Below, one piece after another: positions 1 through 9,928 of a stretch of DNA of 64,000 nucleotides. The notes beneath the pieces were generated by a model, which did no database searches, was not told where the DNA came from, and saw nothing but the letters and a program-made list of their open reading frames with translations. The DNA is from an uncultured Sphingomonadaceae bacterium (GTDB lineage: Bacteria > Pseudomonadota > Alphaproteobacteria > Sphingomonadales > Sphingomonadaceae), in the NCBI GenBank assembly GCA_947497315.1, contig CANMFX010000001.1:1302001-1366000 (forward strand), read 5' to 3'. The translations under genes were made by a program, and so were the position numbers. The stretch's first letter is position 1. Every line of letters starts with the position of its first letter.

Positions 1-160
1 GTCGCCGTCTGCGATTGCGTAAACTCGCTGAGGTGGAAATTCGGACTGAGTTTCATGGGTGCGAGTGTGTGGGCGGGGCAGGTACCGTGTCAAGAGGATG
101 GCCGTCAGGACCCGCTATGCTGAAAGGCATTCAGGATGATACGGGGTCTGGGGTCTGTAT

Positions 161-3055
161 CTACTTCGCCAGCATATCCTTCAGATATTGCCCGGTAAAG
201 CTGCCTTTGACCTTGGCCACGTCTTCTGGCGTACCCTCGGCGACAATCTGGCCGCCGCGCACGCCGCCTTCGGGGCCGAGATCGAGAATATGATCGGCTG
301 TCTTGATGACGTCGAGATTATGCTCGATCACCACCACGCTATTGCCCTGTTCCACCAACTGATGAAGCACTTGCAGCAATTTGCGGACATCTTCGAAATG
401 GAGGCCGGTGGTTGGCTCATCCAATATGTAGAGCGTCTGTCCGGTCGAGCGTTTGGACAGTTCCTTGGCCAGTTTTACACGCTGGGCTTCGCCGCCCGAT
501 AGCGTCGTCGCCTGCTGGCCGACCTTGATATAGCCGAGGCCCACCTCATAGAGCATCGCCATCTTGTCGCGGATTGGCGGCACCGCCTTGAAGAAGCTCA
601 CGGCATCCTCGACCGTCATGTCGAGTATGTCGGCGATAGACTTGCCCTTGAACTTCACTTCCAGCGTCTCGCGATTATAGCGTTTGCCGCCACATTCCTC
701 GCAAGTCACATAGACATCGGGCAGGAAGTGCATCTCAATCTTGATCAGTCCGTCACCGCGGCACGCTTCGCAGCGTCCGCCCTTGACGTTGAAGGAAAAG
801 CGCCCCGGTTTATATCCTCGCGCCTCGGCCTCGGGCAGACCGGCAAACCAGTCGCGGATATTCGTGAAAGCGCCGGTATAGGTTGCAGGGTTCGATCGCG
901 GTGTGCGGCCGATGGGCGACTGGTCAATGTCGATGACCTTGTCGCAATATTGCAAGCCGGTGATCTTGTCATGCTTGCCCGCAATCACCCGCGCGCCATT
1001 GAGCGCACGCGCCGCCGATGCATAAAGCGTATCAATGGTCAGCGATGATTTGCCGGAACCGGATAGCCCCGTGATACAGGTAAAGGTGCCGAGCGGAATG
1101 GAAGCAGTGACATTTTGCAGGTTATTCGCGGTCGCGCCATGCACGGTCAGCTTCTTGCCATTGCCCTTGCGGTGCTTAGTTGGAACCTCTATCTCGCGCG
1201 AACCATTTAGGTACGCTGCGGTGAGTGACTTTTTCGATTTCAGGATCTGTTTGAGCGTTCCTGCGGCGACAACATCGCCACCATGAACGCCGGCACCTGG
1301 CCCCATATCAACGACATGATCCGCTGTACGTATAGCATCTTCGTCATGTTCGACGACAATCACGGTATTGCCGAGATCGCGCAGGCGCTTGAGCGTGGTC
1401 AGCAACCGATCATTGTCACGTTGATGCAAGCCAATGCTCGGTTCGTCCAACACGTAAAGAACACCGCTCAATCCTGAACCTATTTGGCTCGCCAGGCGGA
1501 TGCGCTGGCTCTCACCGCCGGATAATGTACCGCTGGTCCGGTCAAGATTGAGATAGTCGAGGCCGACATTATTCAAAAAGCCCAGCCGTTCGATAATTTC
1601 CTTCAGGATCGGTTCGGCAATCTGGCGCTGGGTCTTGTCGAGCTGATCAGCCAGACCATTGAAAAAGTCGAGCGCATCGCCGACACTGCGGCGGGTCGGG
1701 ATGCTAATATCCTCTCCGGCAATCTTGACCGCCAGTGCTTCGGGCTTGAGCCGGGCGCCGTGGCAGACTTCGCAAGGAGCCGCGGCCTGAAACTTGGCGA
1801 GCTCTTCGCGCATCCAGGTGCTTTCGGTTTGCAGCATCCGGCGGGTCAGATTGCCGACCACGCCTTCAAACGGCTTCTTCACCTCATAGCTTTTGCGTCC
1901 GTCCTGAAACCGCAGAGTCACCGGCAAGCCCTGCGTGCCGTTCAGGATGATATCGCGGTGATGCTCGGACAGATCCTGCCACGGCGTGTCCAGCGAGAAT
2001 TCAAAATGCTTCGCCAGACTGCCCAGCACCTGCATATAATAGGGGCTCGGCGGATTGGACTTGGCCCAGGGAACGACCGCGCCTTTTTTGATCGAAAGTT
2101 CCGGGTTGGGCACGACCAGCTGTGTGTCAAAATGCAGCTTCTCACCCAGGCCATCACAGGCAGGGCAGGCGCCCTGCGGCGCGTTGAACGAGAAGAGTCG
2201 CGGTGCGATTTCCTCAATTGTGAAGCCGCTGACCGGACAGGCAAAACGTTCGGAGAAAACAATACGATTGTCGGGCAGGCCGGTGCCCTTCATCTTGGTA
2301 CCCGTCTCCGCTTCTTCGCGGCCGGGGACAATGCCCTCGGCCAGATCAACAAAGGCCAAACCATCGGCCAGCCGCAAAGCCGTTTCGAAACTGTCTGCCA
2401 ATCGCGTTTCCATACCGTCCCGCACCACCAGCCGGTCAATGACCACTTCAATGTCATGTTTCAGCTTCTTGTCGAGCTTTGGTGTTTCCTCGATATCGTA
2501 AAATTCACCATCGACACGCACGCGAGTGAAGCCGGCTTTCTGCCATTCGGCCAGCTCCTTGCGATATTCGCCCTTACGCCCACGGACGACCGGCGCCAGT
2601 AGATAGAAACGCGTTTTTTCTGGCAACGTCATGACCCGGTCGACCATTTGGCTGACCGTCTGCGCCGTAATCGGTTCCCCGGTTGCAGGCGAGTAAGGCA
2701 CGCCGGCGCGGGCCCATAACAGCCGCATATAATCGTAAATCTCGGTCACTGTCGCGACGGTCGATCGCGGATTGCGTGACGTTGTCTTCTGCTCGATCGA
2801 GATAGCAGGGGACAAGCCCTCGATATGCTCGACATCCGGTTTTTGCATCATCTCCAGAAACTGGCGTGCATAAGCGGAAAGGGACTCGACATAGCGCCGC
2901 TGTCCCTCGGCGTAGATGGTGTCGAAAGCCAGGCTCGACTTACCACTGCCGGAAAGGCCGGTAATGACGATCAACTTGTCGCGGGGAAGGTCGATATCGA
3001 CGCCTTTGAGATTATGCTCCCGGGCGCCTTTGACTTTAATGTGGGTAAGACTCAT
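161..3055 (-). CDS. uvrA: excinuclease ABC subunit UvrA
   Basis: UvrA is the damage-recognition ATPase of nucleotide excision repair; it loads UvrB on DNA lesions in the cytoplasm. The 964-residue protein (E. coli is 940) has both ABC modules: Walker [10 protein letters not shown] at residues 33-41 and again in the C-terminal half, signatures LSGGESQR and LSGGEAQR, and Walker [10 protein letters not shown] and LDEPTTGLH. The C-terminal zinc module CEAC...CEEC is complete. In the first zinc module one position reads CPVSG where E. coli has CPICG, so a ligand pair looks changed there. The ATG at 3055 begins the typical [17 protein letters not shown] start. A LexA-type box lies 58 bp upstream, so SOS induction is likely. 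The neighbouring cytochrome gene is divergent. Confidence 0.98.
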   Translation of the reverse strand: MSLTHIKVKGAREHNLKGVDIDLPRDKLIVITGLSGSGKSSLAFDTIYAEGQRRYVESLSAYARQFLEMMQKPDVEHIEGLSPAISIEQKTTSRNPRSTVATVTEIYDYMRLLWARAGVPYSPATGEPITAQTVSQMVDRVMTLPEKTRFYLLAPVVRGRKGEYRKELAEWQKAGFTRVRVDGEFYDIEETPKLDKKLKHDIEVVIDRLVVRDGMETRLADSFETALRLADGLAFVDLAEGIVPGREEAETGTKMKGTGLPDNRIVFSERFACPVSGFTIEEIAPRLFSFNAPQGACPACDGLGEKLHFDTQLVVPNPELSIKKGAVVPWAKSNPPSPYYMQVLGSLAKHFEFSLDTPWQDLSEHHRDIILNGTQGLPVTLRFQDGRKSYEVKKPFEGVVGNLTRRMLQTESTWMREELAKFQAAAPCEVCHGARLKPEALAVKIAGEDISIPTRRSVGDALDFFNGLADQLDKTQRQIAEPILKEIIERLGFLNNVGLDYLNLDRTSGTLSGGESQRIRLASQIGSGLSGVLYVLDEPSIGLHQRDNDRLLTTLKRLRDLGNTVIVVEHDEDAIRTADHVVDMGPGAGVHGGDVVAAGTLKQILKSKKSLTAAYLNGSREIEVPTKHRKGNGKKLTVHGATANNLQNVTASIPLGTFTCITGLSGSGKSSLTIDTLYASAARALNGARVIAGKHDKITGLQYCDKVIDIDQSPIGRTPRSNPATYTGAFTNIRDWFAGLPEAEARGYKPGRFSFNVKGGRCEACRGDGLIKIEMHFLPDVYVTCEECGGKRYNRETLEVKFKGKSIADILDMTVEDAVSFFKAVPPIRDKMAMLYEVGLGYIKVGQQATTLSGGEAQRVKLAKELSKRSTGQTLYILDEPTTGLHFEDVRKLLQVLHQLVEQGNSVVVIEHNLDVIKTADHILDLGPEGGVRGGQIVAEGTPEDVAKVKGSFTGQYLKDMLAK

Positions 3056-3112
3056 GCGCGTGCTTTGCCGAAGATGTTGAAGAGAGTCCAGCGGGTCATA
3101 AGGCCGTACTAT

Positions 3113-3127
3113 GTTCTATATATGTTC
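3113..3127 (-). promoter_or_regulatory. LexA/SOS box upstream of uvrA
   Basis: The sequence GTTCTATATATGTTC fits the alphaproteobacterial LexA operator GTTC-N7-GTTC exactly. It lies 58 bp upstream of the uvrA start, where an SOS repressor would block the promoter. The direct-repeat form of the box is known from this class; the assignment here rests on motif and position only. Confidence 0.75.
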
Positions 3128-3306
3128 TTTTTGCAAGCAGGTTTTCGATGGACATTTTTCGGAGAGGAACGGGAGAAAAAGCCACTATCACCGTAGTTTA
3201 CCGTAATTGTATGGAGCAGTGCCAGCTTTTATCCGATGCGAAGGCAATCTATGAAGTGGATCAACGCGGGTGGAGATCCATGGATTAACTCAAAGGAATC
3301 GGATTC

Positions 3307-3699
3307 ATGCGTCAATTGTCCCCGGGAATTTTTCTTTCGCTTGTGGCAATCGGATGCACGACAATGCCCGCCGGGCAGACTGCATCGGATAATGAAAGCC
3401 GCAATATTGTTGCAGCTGAAGATGGTAGGGCAGAGCAGGGATTGGCATTTGCCGAGGCGCATTGTGCCGCCTGTCATAATGTCGCGGATGGACAGACATC
3501 TCCAAATCCGCAAGCGCCGCCGTTTATTGCAATAGCCAACACCCGGGGACTGACGGATGGAACGCTGACCAATTGGCTCAGCGATTCCCATAATTATCCC
3601 GAGTTGATGGATTTCGAGATTCAAAGCGCGGACATTGACGACCTTGCCGCTTATATTCTGACGCTGCAAAGTGCTGACTATAAGCCGCCTATTCAATAG
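3307..3699 (+). CDS. small cytochrome c family protein, probable lipoprotein
   Basis: A 130-residue exported single-heme c-type cytochrome. The heme motif CAACH is at residues 53-57, and a plausible axial methionine sits in YPELMDFEI near the C-terminal helix. The N-terminus is hydrophobic and ends in AIGC (Cys17), a near-lipobox, so it may be anchored to a membrane by lipid; cleavage as a soluble periplasmic protein is the alternative. It starts with ATG 3307 and is transcribed away from uvrA. The partner is unknown; no oxidase or dehydrogenase gene is adjacent. A 9-bp inverted repeat (3685-3703) overlaps the stop codon but has no T-run after it. Confidence 0.75.
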   Translation: MRQLSPGIFLSLVAIGCTTMPAGQTASDNESRNIVAAEDGRAEQGLAFAEAHCAACHNVADGQTSPNPQAPPFIAIANTRGLTDGTLTNWLSDSHNYPELMDFEIQSADIDDLAAYILTLQSADYKPPIQ

Positions 3700-3798
3700 G
3701 CGGATATCTTCGGTCAACTTTTCAGCAAGCGTAATATCGCCATTGCACTTCTTCAGTATCACTGTATTAATATGGTAATACAATATTGGGAGTTTGCC

Positions 3799-4953
3799 TT
3801 GAGATATATTCTGTCATTTGGTTCTGCACTATGCGCAATTGCCGCAATATCCGGGCCAGCGATAGCCGGAACGGGTCAGGAAGACCCTGCTTCCGAAACC
3901 CAGCCCGCAACTACGAAACAGGATGACGGAGCAACTGTTCTAAAAAACAAAATCATTGCCAAACTCCCGGCCTGGCTCGCAGAATATGACGTTCCAAGCG
4001 CGGCCATTGCCTACATCTCCAATGGCCAAGTGGCATGGACCCATGTCGCGGGTGAGGCGGAACCCGGCAAGGCCGCAACGGCGGATACGCTTTACAATAT
4101 CGCCTCCATGACCAAGCCCTTGGTGGCGGAAACCGTGGTACGATTAGCGAAGGGCGGGGCCTTTACGCTGGATGAAAGTATGGCGGCCAGCTGGGTAGAT
4201 CCAGATATTGAATCTGATCCGCGGCACAAGCTTTTGACGCCACGGATGGCACTTGTGCACCGCACCGGTTTCCCAAACTGGCGTTACCAGACCAAGGATG
4301 TTCTGACCTTTAAAGATGATCCGGACTCCAAATTCGGATATTCGGGCGAAGGCTTTCAATATATGGCCCGCTTCGCCGAAAAGAAGATGAATATGCCTCT
4401 GGAGAAACTGGTGACCCAACAGATATTTGAGCCGGCGGGCATGACCCAGACCAGCTTTACCGAAAAACCCTGGTTTACCGGCCGAATCGCAATGTCACGC
4501 AATGGAAAGGGTGAGCACGCTCATGCAACAGTGCGCGAGGACTGGAACGCGGCGGATGATGTCTGGTCCACCATTGGCGACTATGCGCGTTTTCTGACCT
4601 GGATGATCGCTAATCCGGTGAGCGATCAGTCAGCGGCAACTTATTGGACCGCCAAGGAAAATCTCGGCGGACAGATTTGCGGCGAGGGGCGGCTGGCGGC
4701 AGAGGTTTGTCCGAAAATCCTTGGCTTTGTTGGTGGCTGGAATGTTTATCATACCGCGGAAAATGTGATCGTCATGCATGGCGGCGGGGATGTCGGCGAA
4801 AGGACTTTGGGCTTTTTTGATCCGGTGAATCAAACCGGTGTAGTGATCTTCACCAATGGCGCTAAGGGTCAGAAAGTCATCCGCGACACTGTGAAAATTT
4901 TATATCCTGACCCCAGTTTGGTGGCGTTTATGAACTTGCAGGCGGGACGATAG
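3799..4953 (+). CDS. exported serine hydrolase, beta-lactamase/class C-like
   Basis: A periplasmic serine hydrolase of the beta-lactamase/penicillin-binding-protein fold (384 residues from TTG 3799). The catalytic tetrad SMTK lies at residues 103-106, followed by a YSGEG motif in the YxN position and HGGG near the C-terminus. Many such proteins are esterases or peptidases, so resistance should not be assumed. I chose TTG 3799 because GGGAG at 3788-3792 sits six bases before it and the protein then starts with a clean signal peptide (MRYILSFGSALCAIAAISGP) ending AIAG. An ATG at 3772 is in frame but adds nine residues without a ribosome site. It is convergent with the next gene. Confidence 0.8.
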   Translation: MRYILSFGSALCAIAAISGPAIAGTGQEDPASETQPATTKQDDGATVLKNKIIAKLPAWLAEYDVPSAAIAYISNGQVAWTHVAGEAEPGKAATADTLYNIASMTKPLVAETVVRLAKGGAFTLDESMAASWVDPDIESDPRHKLLTPRMALVHRTGFPNWRYQTKDVLTFKDDPDSKFGYSGEGFQYMARFAEKKMNMPLEKLVTQQIFEPAGMTQTSFTEKPWFTGRIAMSRNGKGEHAHATVREDWNAADDVWSTIGDYARFLTWMIANPVSDQSAATYWTAKENLGGQICGEGRLAAEVCPKILGFVGGWNVYHTAENVIVMHGGGDVGERTLGFFDPVNQTGVVIFTNGAKGQKVIRDTVKILYPDPSLVAFMNLQAGR

Positions 4954-4961
4954 GCGTAAGC

Positions 4962-5375
4962 TTATCCGTTCGCCAGCAATCCCCACAAACCCAGCAGGGT
5001 GATGGGCGCAAATAACCAGCCTTGCGGAGCTTTCCTATGGCTCTGGCGAAGAACAGTGATCAGGCCGATACCTGTGAGTGTGAAGCCTGCTGCCAAAATG
5101 GTGCCAGCGACGGCATAGGGTTGCTGCCCCAAAAAATATGCGAGGAAAAAGAATAACGACATCGCGGCGATGGAAACGGTCGTGAAATGCCAGCAGAGAT
5201 ATTGGACATCGCGTACAAGCGGATCGAGTTCAACCGATTGCCGCAACGGACGCGCTATTTCGCGTCCGCCAATAAACAGGTGCACGGCAAACCAGATCGC
5301 AGAGATTATCGCTGCCAGAGGATAAAGATAACTGGTCACGCCTATTCTCCTGACAGTTTTTCCAAAAATGCTCAT
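4962..5375 (-). CDS. small four-helix membrane protein, unknown
   Basis: A 137-residue integral membrane protein with about four hydrophobic segments: near residues 15-36, 60-82, 88-107 and 118-136. No family is recognised and no catalytic motif is apparent. It lies 38 bp downstream of the sulfatase-fold gene on the same strand and is probably co-transcribed with it, so a role in the same envelope process is possible but unproven. The ribosome site before ATG 5375 is weak. A function cannot be given. Confidence 0.6.
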   Translation of the reverse strand: MSIFGKTVRRIGVTSYLYPLAAIISAIWFAVHLFIGGREIARPLRQSVELDPLVRDVQYLCWHFTTVSIAAMSLFFFLAYFLGQQPYAVAGTILAAGFTLTGIGLITVLRQSHRKAPQGWLFAPITLLGLWGLLANG

Positions 5376-5413
5376 GCCCGGTTTTTTCGGAGCTGCAATG
5401 GTTTAGTCGGCTT

Positions 5414-7024
5414 TTAGCGGCCTGGAAAGTGTTCCCCGCCCCGCACATCAATCGTTCCGCCATTTTTTACAGGCACCACACCGCGGCCGAACCAGACAAA
5501 CCGGGCGGTCGGCATTGTCAGGATATTGTCATAATTTTCGGTCGCATAATCTGCTTCATAGCCCATCAGGCCAAGGCTGGTAGGGAATAGCTGGCTTAGA
5601 CTGCGGTCACCAGGCCCGGCGACGCTATAATCGTCAAGCATCCCGAGCGGTAAAAAGGCGATGAGCGGAACCGAAAACTCGGCTCTTACCGGGTCTCCGC
5701 TGCAATGGGGTGTGATGCCGTCCTGGATATGCTGGCCATGATCGGACGTATAAAAAATCGCAACTCTCGAACGGTCAACGCCATCGAACAGCGTCTCGAA
5801 AAAACCGGCTTTGGAATAGGATATCGCCTTGTCATACTGTGCCTGTGTGCTGCTGCCATCGGGCAGGGCGCCTTTGGGGTAATGGTCGCGATACTGAAAA
5901 TGCACACCGCGCAGCAGAGCATAGGTGAATTGTTTCCCTTCGCTTTTCATGTCCGAGTTGAGCATGCGGGCGATGGCGAGATCGGTTTTCTGACCGTTGG
6001 CGACATTGCGATAGCTGCCGATCAGTGCCCGTTCCGGTGCCAGCAACAGGTTTTGCGGCGGACCGGTGACCTGCCCGTCGATCATTGACGTGGTATAACC
6101 AGCCCTGGCAGCATAACTCCAGATGGATGGTGTCCGGCGCAGATCGGTGGTTGCGCTGACCCGGTGAACATTGACGCCGGAGCGCAACGCGACATTGGAA
6201 GGCGTGCTGCAATGGCCCATGGATGCCGCTTCGCCAAAATCAATGTGCCGGATATTGTCAATTTCCGGCGCGATAATCCGGTTGAAGCCGTCATGGGAAA
6301 CGCTCTCGTCAATCAGCCAGATAATTTTTTCGATTTCTGTGTCTTGAGCCGGACTGACGGTAACTTTGGCGCGGGCCGGAGGCGGATCGGCGGTGACGAT
6401 GGCTGCGGCAAAATTATAGATATTGCGCTCAGCGGCAAGCGGGTAGAGGCCAAGCGGCGGCCATAAAAACGAAGGAACAACGAGCAGGGCGATCAATGCT
6501 GCGGCGGATTTTCTTCCGGCAAACCGGTTCCCGGTCAGCTGACGCACCGGATCGCGCAGCCCTCTTCTGGCACCGATCATCAGGATGATGGAGATGAGCA
6601 ATTTGCCGAGCGCCAGTCCCAATGGAGCGGCAAACTCACCGGCCGCCGCGCCGGCCTGCCGCGCTTCTGTCAGCAACCAGCCGCTTTTTTGCAGATCAAG
6701 TGTATCGCCGACAATCTGGCTGTAAATGCCATTGATACCGGCGGATATGCCGACAAAGGCAATGCAGGCTAAAAACCAATTGCGCGGCAACAGGATAATG
6801 GCGACGAACAACAGCAAGGCTTGCGCCGCAAAGGATAGTAACGCCCAGCTGGCATTGACGTAGTCATAGGCCGCCGCCCGATACAGGACAGAATGTGTCA
6901 ACAAGACCTGATTGATCAGTGCATAGGCTCCGCAGAATAGCAGAAAACCGGTCAGAATCCGGACGACAGACCATTTGGCACTGGAATCGCCGCCAGAAAG
7001 ACTATCGGAAAGGCCATTGTTCAC
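5414..7024 (-). CDS. sulfatase-fold membrane enzyme (phosphoethanolamine transferase/sulfatase-like)
   Basis: A 536-residue inner-membrane protein of the alkaline phosphatase/sulfatase superfamily. About five membrane helices occupy the first ~200 residues; the rest is a periplasmic catalytic domain with the nucleophile region STPSNVALRSG and the metal motif FYTSDHGQH, plus HCSGDP and a GGEHFPG end. This matches the layout of lipid A phosphoethanolamine transferases and lipoteichoic-acid-synthase-like enzymes, which transfer phospho-groups to envelope glycans. The substrate cannot be told from sequence. The membrane protein at 4962-5375 follows directly. The start at ATG 7024 gives a short cytoplasmic leader before the first helix. 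Confidence 0.75.
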   Translation of the reverse strand: MNNGLSDSLSGGDSSAKWSVVRILTGFLLFCGAYALINQVLLTHSVLYRAAAYDYVNASWALLSFAAQALLLFVAIILLPRNWFLACIAFVGISAGINGIYSQIVGDTLDLQKSGWLLTEARQAGAAAGEFAAPLGLALGKLLISIILMIGARRGLRDPVRQLTGNRFAGRKSAAALIALLVVPSFLWPPLGLYPLAAERNIYNFAAAIVTADPPPARAKVTVSPAQDTEIEKIIWLIDESVSHDGFNRIIAPEIDNIRHIDFGEAASMGHCSTPSNVALRSGVNVHRVSATTDLRRTPSIWSYAARAGYTTSMIDGQVTGPPQNLLLAPERALIGSYRNVANGQKTDLAIARMLNSDMKSEGKQFTYALLRGVHFQYRDHYPKGALPDGSSTQAQYDKAISYSKAGFFETLFDGVDRSRVAIFYTSDHGQHIQDGITPHCSGDPVRAEFSVPLIAFLPLGMLDDYSVAGPGDRSLSQLFPTSLGLMGYEADYATENYDNILTMPTARFVWFGRGVVPVKNGGTIDVRGGEHFPGR

Positions 7025-7201
7025 GCGCTGCTTCTCACATCAAAAAGCTGGTAATCGGGGGATTTACTATGACGCAAAGCCCTTAAGAATAGGTGACCTT
7101 GGGCCATTTCGTGATATTTTGGCGGTTTCTGTCAGGGCCGGGTAAACGATTGTCGAAGCCTGTTCTCTTTTCGTCGAAAGCGGCTGCCTTGCCGAACTGC
7201 G

Positions 7202-7230
7202 TTGACATATTACGGACAAGAGCCACAATG
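7202..7230 (+). promoter_or_regulatory. candidate housekeeping promoter
   Basis: TTGACA at 7202-7207 and ACAATG at 7225-7230 with a 17-bp spacer, about 60 bp upstream of the ATG at 7291. The -35 is perfect and the -10 is weak. It is the best promoter match in the gap between the divergent sulfatase-fold and DUF1579-like genes. Confidence 0.4.
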
Positions 7231-7290
7231 TGATCCTGTTTGGTTACGCATCGGGATCGCCACGGCTTGAACACAGGGGGATGGTGCCAC

Positions 7291-7971
7291 ATGATAAAAG
7301 TGGTTCGTAATTTGGTATTTCGGGAATTCATGCCCTCCGCATGGGCAAGCTCCTTTTCCCGTCCTGGTATCCCCGGATCCGATACCCGAAGCGCCCAACC
7401 CCTATTCTGCGCTTTGTTTGCGGCTTTATTGGCATCATCCCCTATTTTCTCATCGTTTGCTATTGCGCAATCGACCCCGTCCACTGCACCGACAGCCAAA
7501 ACACCGCCGCCGCCCTGCGCCAGTGCCGATCATCGTGCCTTCGATTTCTGGATCGGAACCTGGGATGTCACGCCGGCTGGCAAGGATGCACCGACGGCAA
7601 TTAACAATATCAGTGCCCAACATGGCGGTTGTGTCATCCGCGAAGAATATCAGACACAGGGCGGTTACACCGGAATGAGCATGAGCTTTTACGATGCGGC
7701 TCGCAAAACCTGGCACCAAACCTGGATGGGTCTGGATGGCACCGCCCTGTTCATCGCTGGCGGCCTGAATGACCAGGGTGAAATGGTGCTCAGCAACGCG
7801 AATTGGCCGGGATATGTCAAGGGCTCACCGGTTAACCGGGTAACATGGACACCGAACAGGGATGGCGCGAATATCGTCAGCGTCCGTCAGCATTGGCAGG
7901 CATCCGAAGATAACGGACAGAACTGGAAAACCGTTTTTGACGGTCTCTACGTCAAGCGGCCTGAAAACTGA
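7291..7971 (+). CDS. exported DUF1579-like protein
   Basis: An exported protein of 226 residues with a FDFWIGTWDVTPAG motif, the hallmark of lipocalin/calycin-like proteins around DUF1579. The ligand and role are unknown. ATG 7291 is preferred: AGGGGG at 7275-7280 lies ten bases before it, and a hydrophobic segment (ALFAALLASSPIFSSFAIA) followed by a proline/threonine-rich linker gives a signal peptide. In-frame alternatives are 7240 and 7330. The signal peptide is unusually far from the start (about 35 residues), so a later start is possible. It is convergent with gmk, seven bases apart. Confidence 0.6.
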   Translation: MIKVVRNLVFREFMPSAWASSFSRPGIPGSDTRSAQPLFCALFAALLASSPIFSSFAIAQSTPSTAPTAKTPPPPCASADHRAFDFWIGTWDVTPAGKDAPTAINNISAQHGGCVIREEYQTQGGYTGMSMSFYDAARKTWHQTWMGLDGTALFIAGGLNDQGEMVLSNANWPGYVKGSPVNRVTWTPNRDGANIVSVRQHWQASEDNGQNWKTVFDGLYVKRPEN

Positions 7972-7977
7972 TTGCGG

Positions 7978-8643
7978 TTAGCTCCGCTCCTGCGCCACAA
8001 GATCCCGTACAAATCCGATCAGTCCTGTTTGCCGTGACCGGCGCATCCGCTCGGTCGCCAGAATATTCTGTATCTTGGCGAAACAGGCTTCGAGATTGTC
8101 GTTGATCAGGACATAGTCATAACCGTCCCAGTGGCTGATCTCACTGGCCGCACGCTGCATTCGGCTGTCGATAATTTCATTGCTGTCAGTGGCTCTGGCT
8201 TCCAACCGCTCACGCAATTCAGCGAGTGAGGGGGGCAGAATAAAGATGCGGACAACATCTTCGCCGCCGCGTTGATACAGTTGCTGTGTACCCTGCCAGT
8301 CGATATCAAACAGGACGTCTTGCCCGTTTTCGAGGTTTTTTTGCACCGGTGCAGCGGGGGTCGCGTAGCGATTGCCGAAAACCGTGGCATATTCAAGAAA
8401 GGCATGATCGGCGACCATCTCCTCAAATTCATCACCACTGACGAAATAATAGTCCTTGCCATGTTCTTCGCCGGGGCGTTGCGGCCGGGTGGTGACAGAC
8501 ACTGACATGGCAATCTGGTCATCTGCTTCGAGCAGCATGCGCGCGAGTGTCGATTTGCCAGCACCAGAGGGTGAAGAGAGAACAAACAGAAGGCCGCGGC
8601 GGCTCAGTTCGTCATGCGGAAGGGAAGAAATATCGTCGGCCAT
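7978..8643 (-). CDS. gmk: guanylate kinase
   Basis: Guanylate kinase phosphorylates GMP to GDP with ATP in the cytoplasm, an essential step of guanine nucleotide synthesis. The 221-residue protein has the P-loop SSPSGAGKST near residue 24, the GMP-binding segment SVSVTTRPQRPGEEHGKDYYFVS, and the lid region with RATDSNEIIDSRM. Length and order match the family (about 205-220). The ATG at 8643 adds a 14-residue leader before the conserved core, usual in alphaproteobacteria. It is transcribed alone; the neighbour upstream is divergent. Confidence 0.97.
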   Translation of the reverse strand: MADDISSLPHDELSRRGLLFVLSSPSGAGKSTLARMLLEADDQIAMSVSVTTRPQRPGEEHGKDYYFVSGDEFEEMVADHAFLEYATVFGNRYATPAAPVQKNLENGQDVLFDIDWQGTQQLYQRGGEDVVRIFILPPSLAELRERLEARATDSNEIIDSRMQRAASEISHWDGYDYVLINDNLEACFAKIQNILATERMRRSRQTGLIGFVRDLVAQERS

Positions 8644-8809
8644 AGCGGCTATTGGCCGAGAAGGGTGTACGCCGTCAAGATACTAGTCGCGATTGCTTGC
8701 AGATGTTACAGGACCGACTGTTGCACTGATCGGATGACAGGCCGGAATTTTATGTTTATCAAGCGGTTGCAAGAGCTTTCGTCCGCTAAAAAAATGGTGA
8801 TCTAGAATA

Positions 8810-9928
8810 ATGTTTCAGGGCCGTGTCAGCACGATATTTTTCTCGGTCGGCATAACGATCATGATCGGCTGGCTGTTCTATGTCGGTAAGGATATCATCC
8901 TGCCGATCGTGACCGCGATCATCTTGCTTCAGATACTCTATTCCGCGAGCGCAGCGGTTGCCCGCATTCCCGGGCTGGGTCGCTCGCCGATGTGGCTGCG
9001 TGCTACGCTCGCTTTGTTCGGGGTGGTCTTGCTTCTATTTGCGATGACCCGGATGCTGGTGGCGTCACTGCAGACTTTGGTACCATCACTGCCGACTTAT
9101 CAGAGCAATCTGGAAAATCTGTTCGCGGCCTGGTTCCCCGCACCACAAGAAACGGCAGCGGTCAAAACCGATATGGGTGAAATGATGGCATCGCCTGGCC
9201 TGATGATTGATCGCGGCAGCGAAGCCGTGGTGAAAGCGGTCAGCGAATTTGCTACCAGGTTGCTTACCGAAGTTGATATTGCGGCCATTGCACAATCGGT
9301 ATTGTCTTCACTGACCAGTTTTGGCGGCTTTGTGTTTATAACGATTCTCTACGCCTCTTTCATGCTCAGTGAGATTACCGGCTTTCCCGCTAAAGTGCAG
9401 CGTGCCTTTGGCAATGCAAGCGATTCCAAAGACACGATGAACATGATTGCTCGGATCAACCACGATATTGGCAGCTATCTTGCGACCAAGACGCTGATCA
9501 ACATCATGCTGGGTGTGATTTGCTGGGTCATCATGGTGGCGCTTGGTATCGAATATGCGGCGCTGTGGGCGATCATTATCGGCTTGCTCAACTATATCCC
9601 CTATATCGGCTCGATTGTCGGCGTCGCTTTTCCCGCGTTGTTCGCGGTTGCCCAGTTCGGTACGCTGACCATACCCCTGGTCGCTACCGGCCTGATGACA
9701 GCGGCGCAGGTCATCATCGGCAATGTGGTGGAGCCGCGTATGCTCAGCAAATCGGTTAATCTGAGCCCAATGGTCGTGCTCGTGGCGCTTTCTGTATGGA
9801 GCACGCTCTGGGGTATTCCCGGCGCGATCCTGGCGGTGCCGTTCACAACCATTTTGATGATCATATTGGCAGGCCGCAAGGGCACCAAACCTATTGCCGC
9901 GCTGCTGTCCAGCGACGGTAAAGTTTAA
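8810..9928 (+). CDS. AI-2E family transporter (PerM/TqsA-like)
   Basis: A 372-residue inner-membrane protein of the AI-2E transporter family (TqsA/YdiK/PerM), with about eight membrane helices: two close together at the N-terminus, a long periplasmic/cytoplasmic loop (residues 80-150), then five or more. The family hallmark region NYIPYIGSIVGVAFPALFAV and the C-terminal NVVEPRMLSKSVNLSPMVVL are clear. Members export varied small molecules or ions; a signalling role for autoinducer-2 applies to few of them. It is convergent with the MFS gene: the two stop codons overlap by four bases (9925-9928). Confidence 0.88.
   Translation: MFQGRVSTIFFSVGITIMIGWLFYVGKDIILPIVTAIILLQILYSASAAVARIPGLGRSPMWLRATLALFGVVLLLFAMTRMLVASLQTLVPSLPTYQSNLENLFAAWFPAPQETAAVKTDMGEMMASPGLMIDRGSEAVVKAVSEFATRLLTEVDIAAIAQSVLSSLTSFGGFVFITILYASFMLSEITGFPAKVQRAFGNASDSKDTMNMIARINHDIGSYLATKTLINIMLGVICWVIMVALGIEYAALWAIIIGLLNYIPYIGSIVGVAFPALFAVAQFGTLTIPLVATGLMTAAQVIIGNVVEPRMLSKSVNLSPMVVLVALSVWSTLWGIPGAILAVPFTTILMIILAGRKGTKPIAALLSSDGKV

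Noticed and set aside
1-160. Small plus-strand frame at the window start (15-293)
   Set aside because: No recognisable product or ribosome site, and its second half is antisense to the uvrA end.
1760-2602. 280-codon plus-strand open frame inside uvrA
   Set aside because: It is antisense to clear UvrA coding sequence with conserved ABC motifs on the minus strand; the frame is a shadow.
3685-3703. Inverted repeat at the end of the cytochrome c gene as a terminator
   Set aside because: The 9-bp arms are perfect, but the following bases are not a T-run and the stop codon lies inside one arm.
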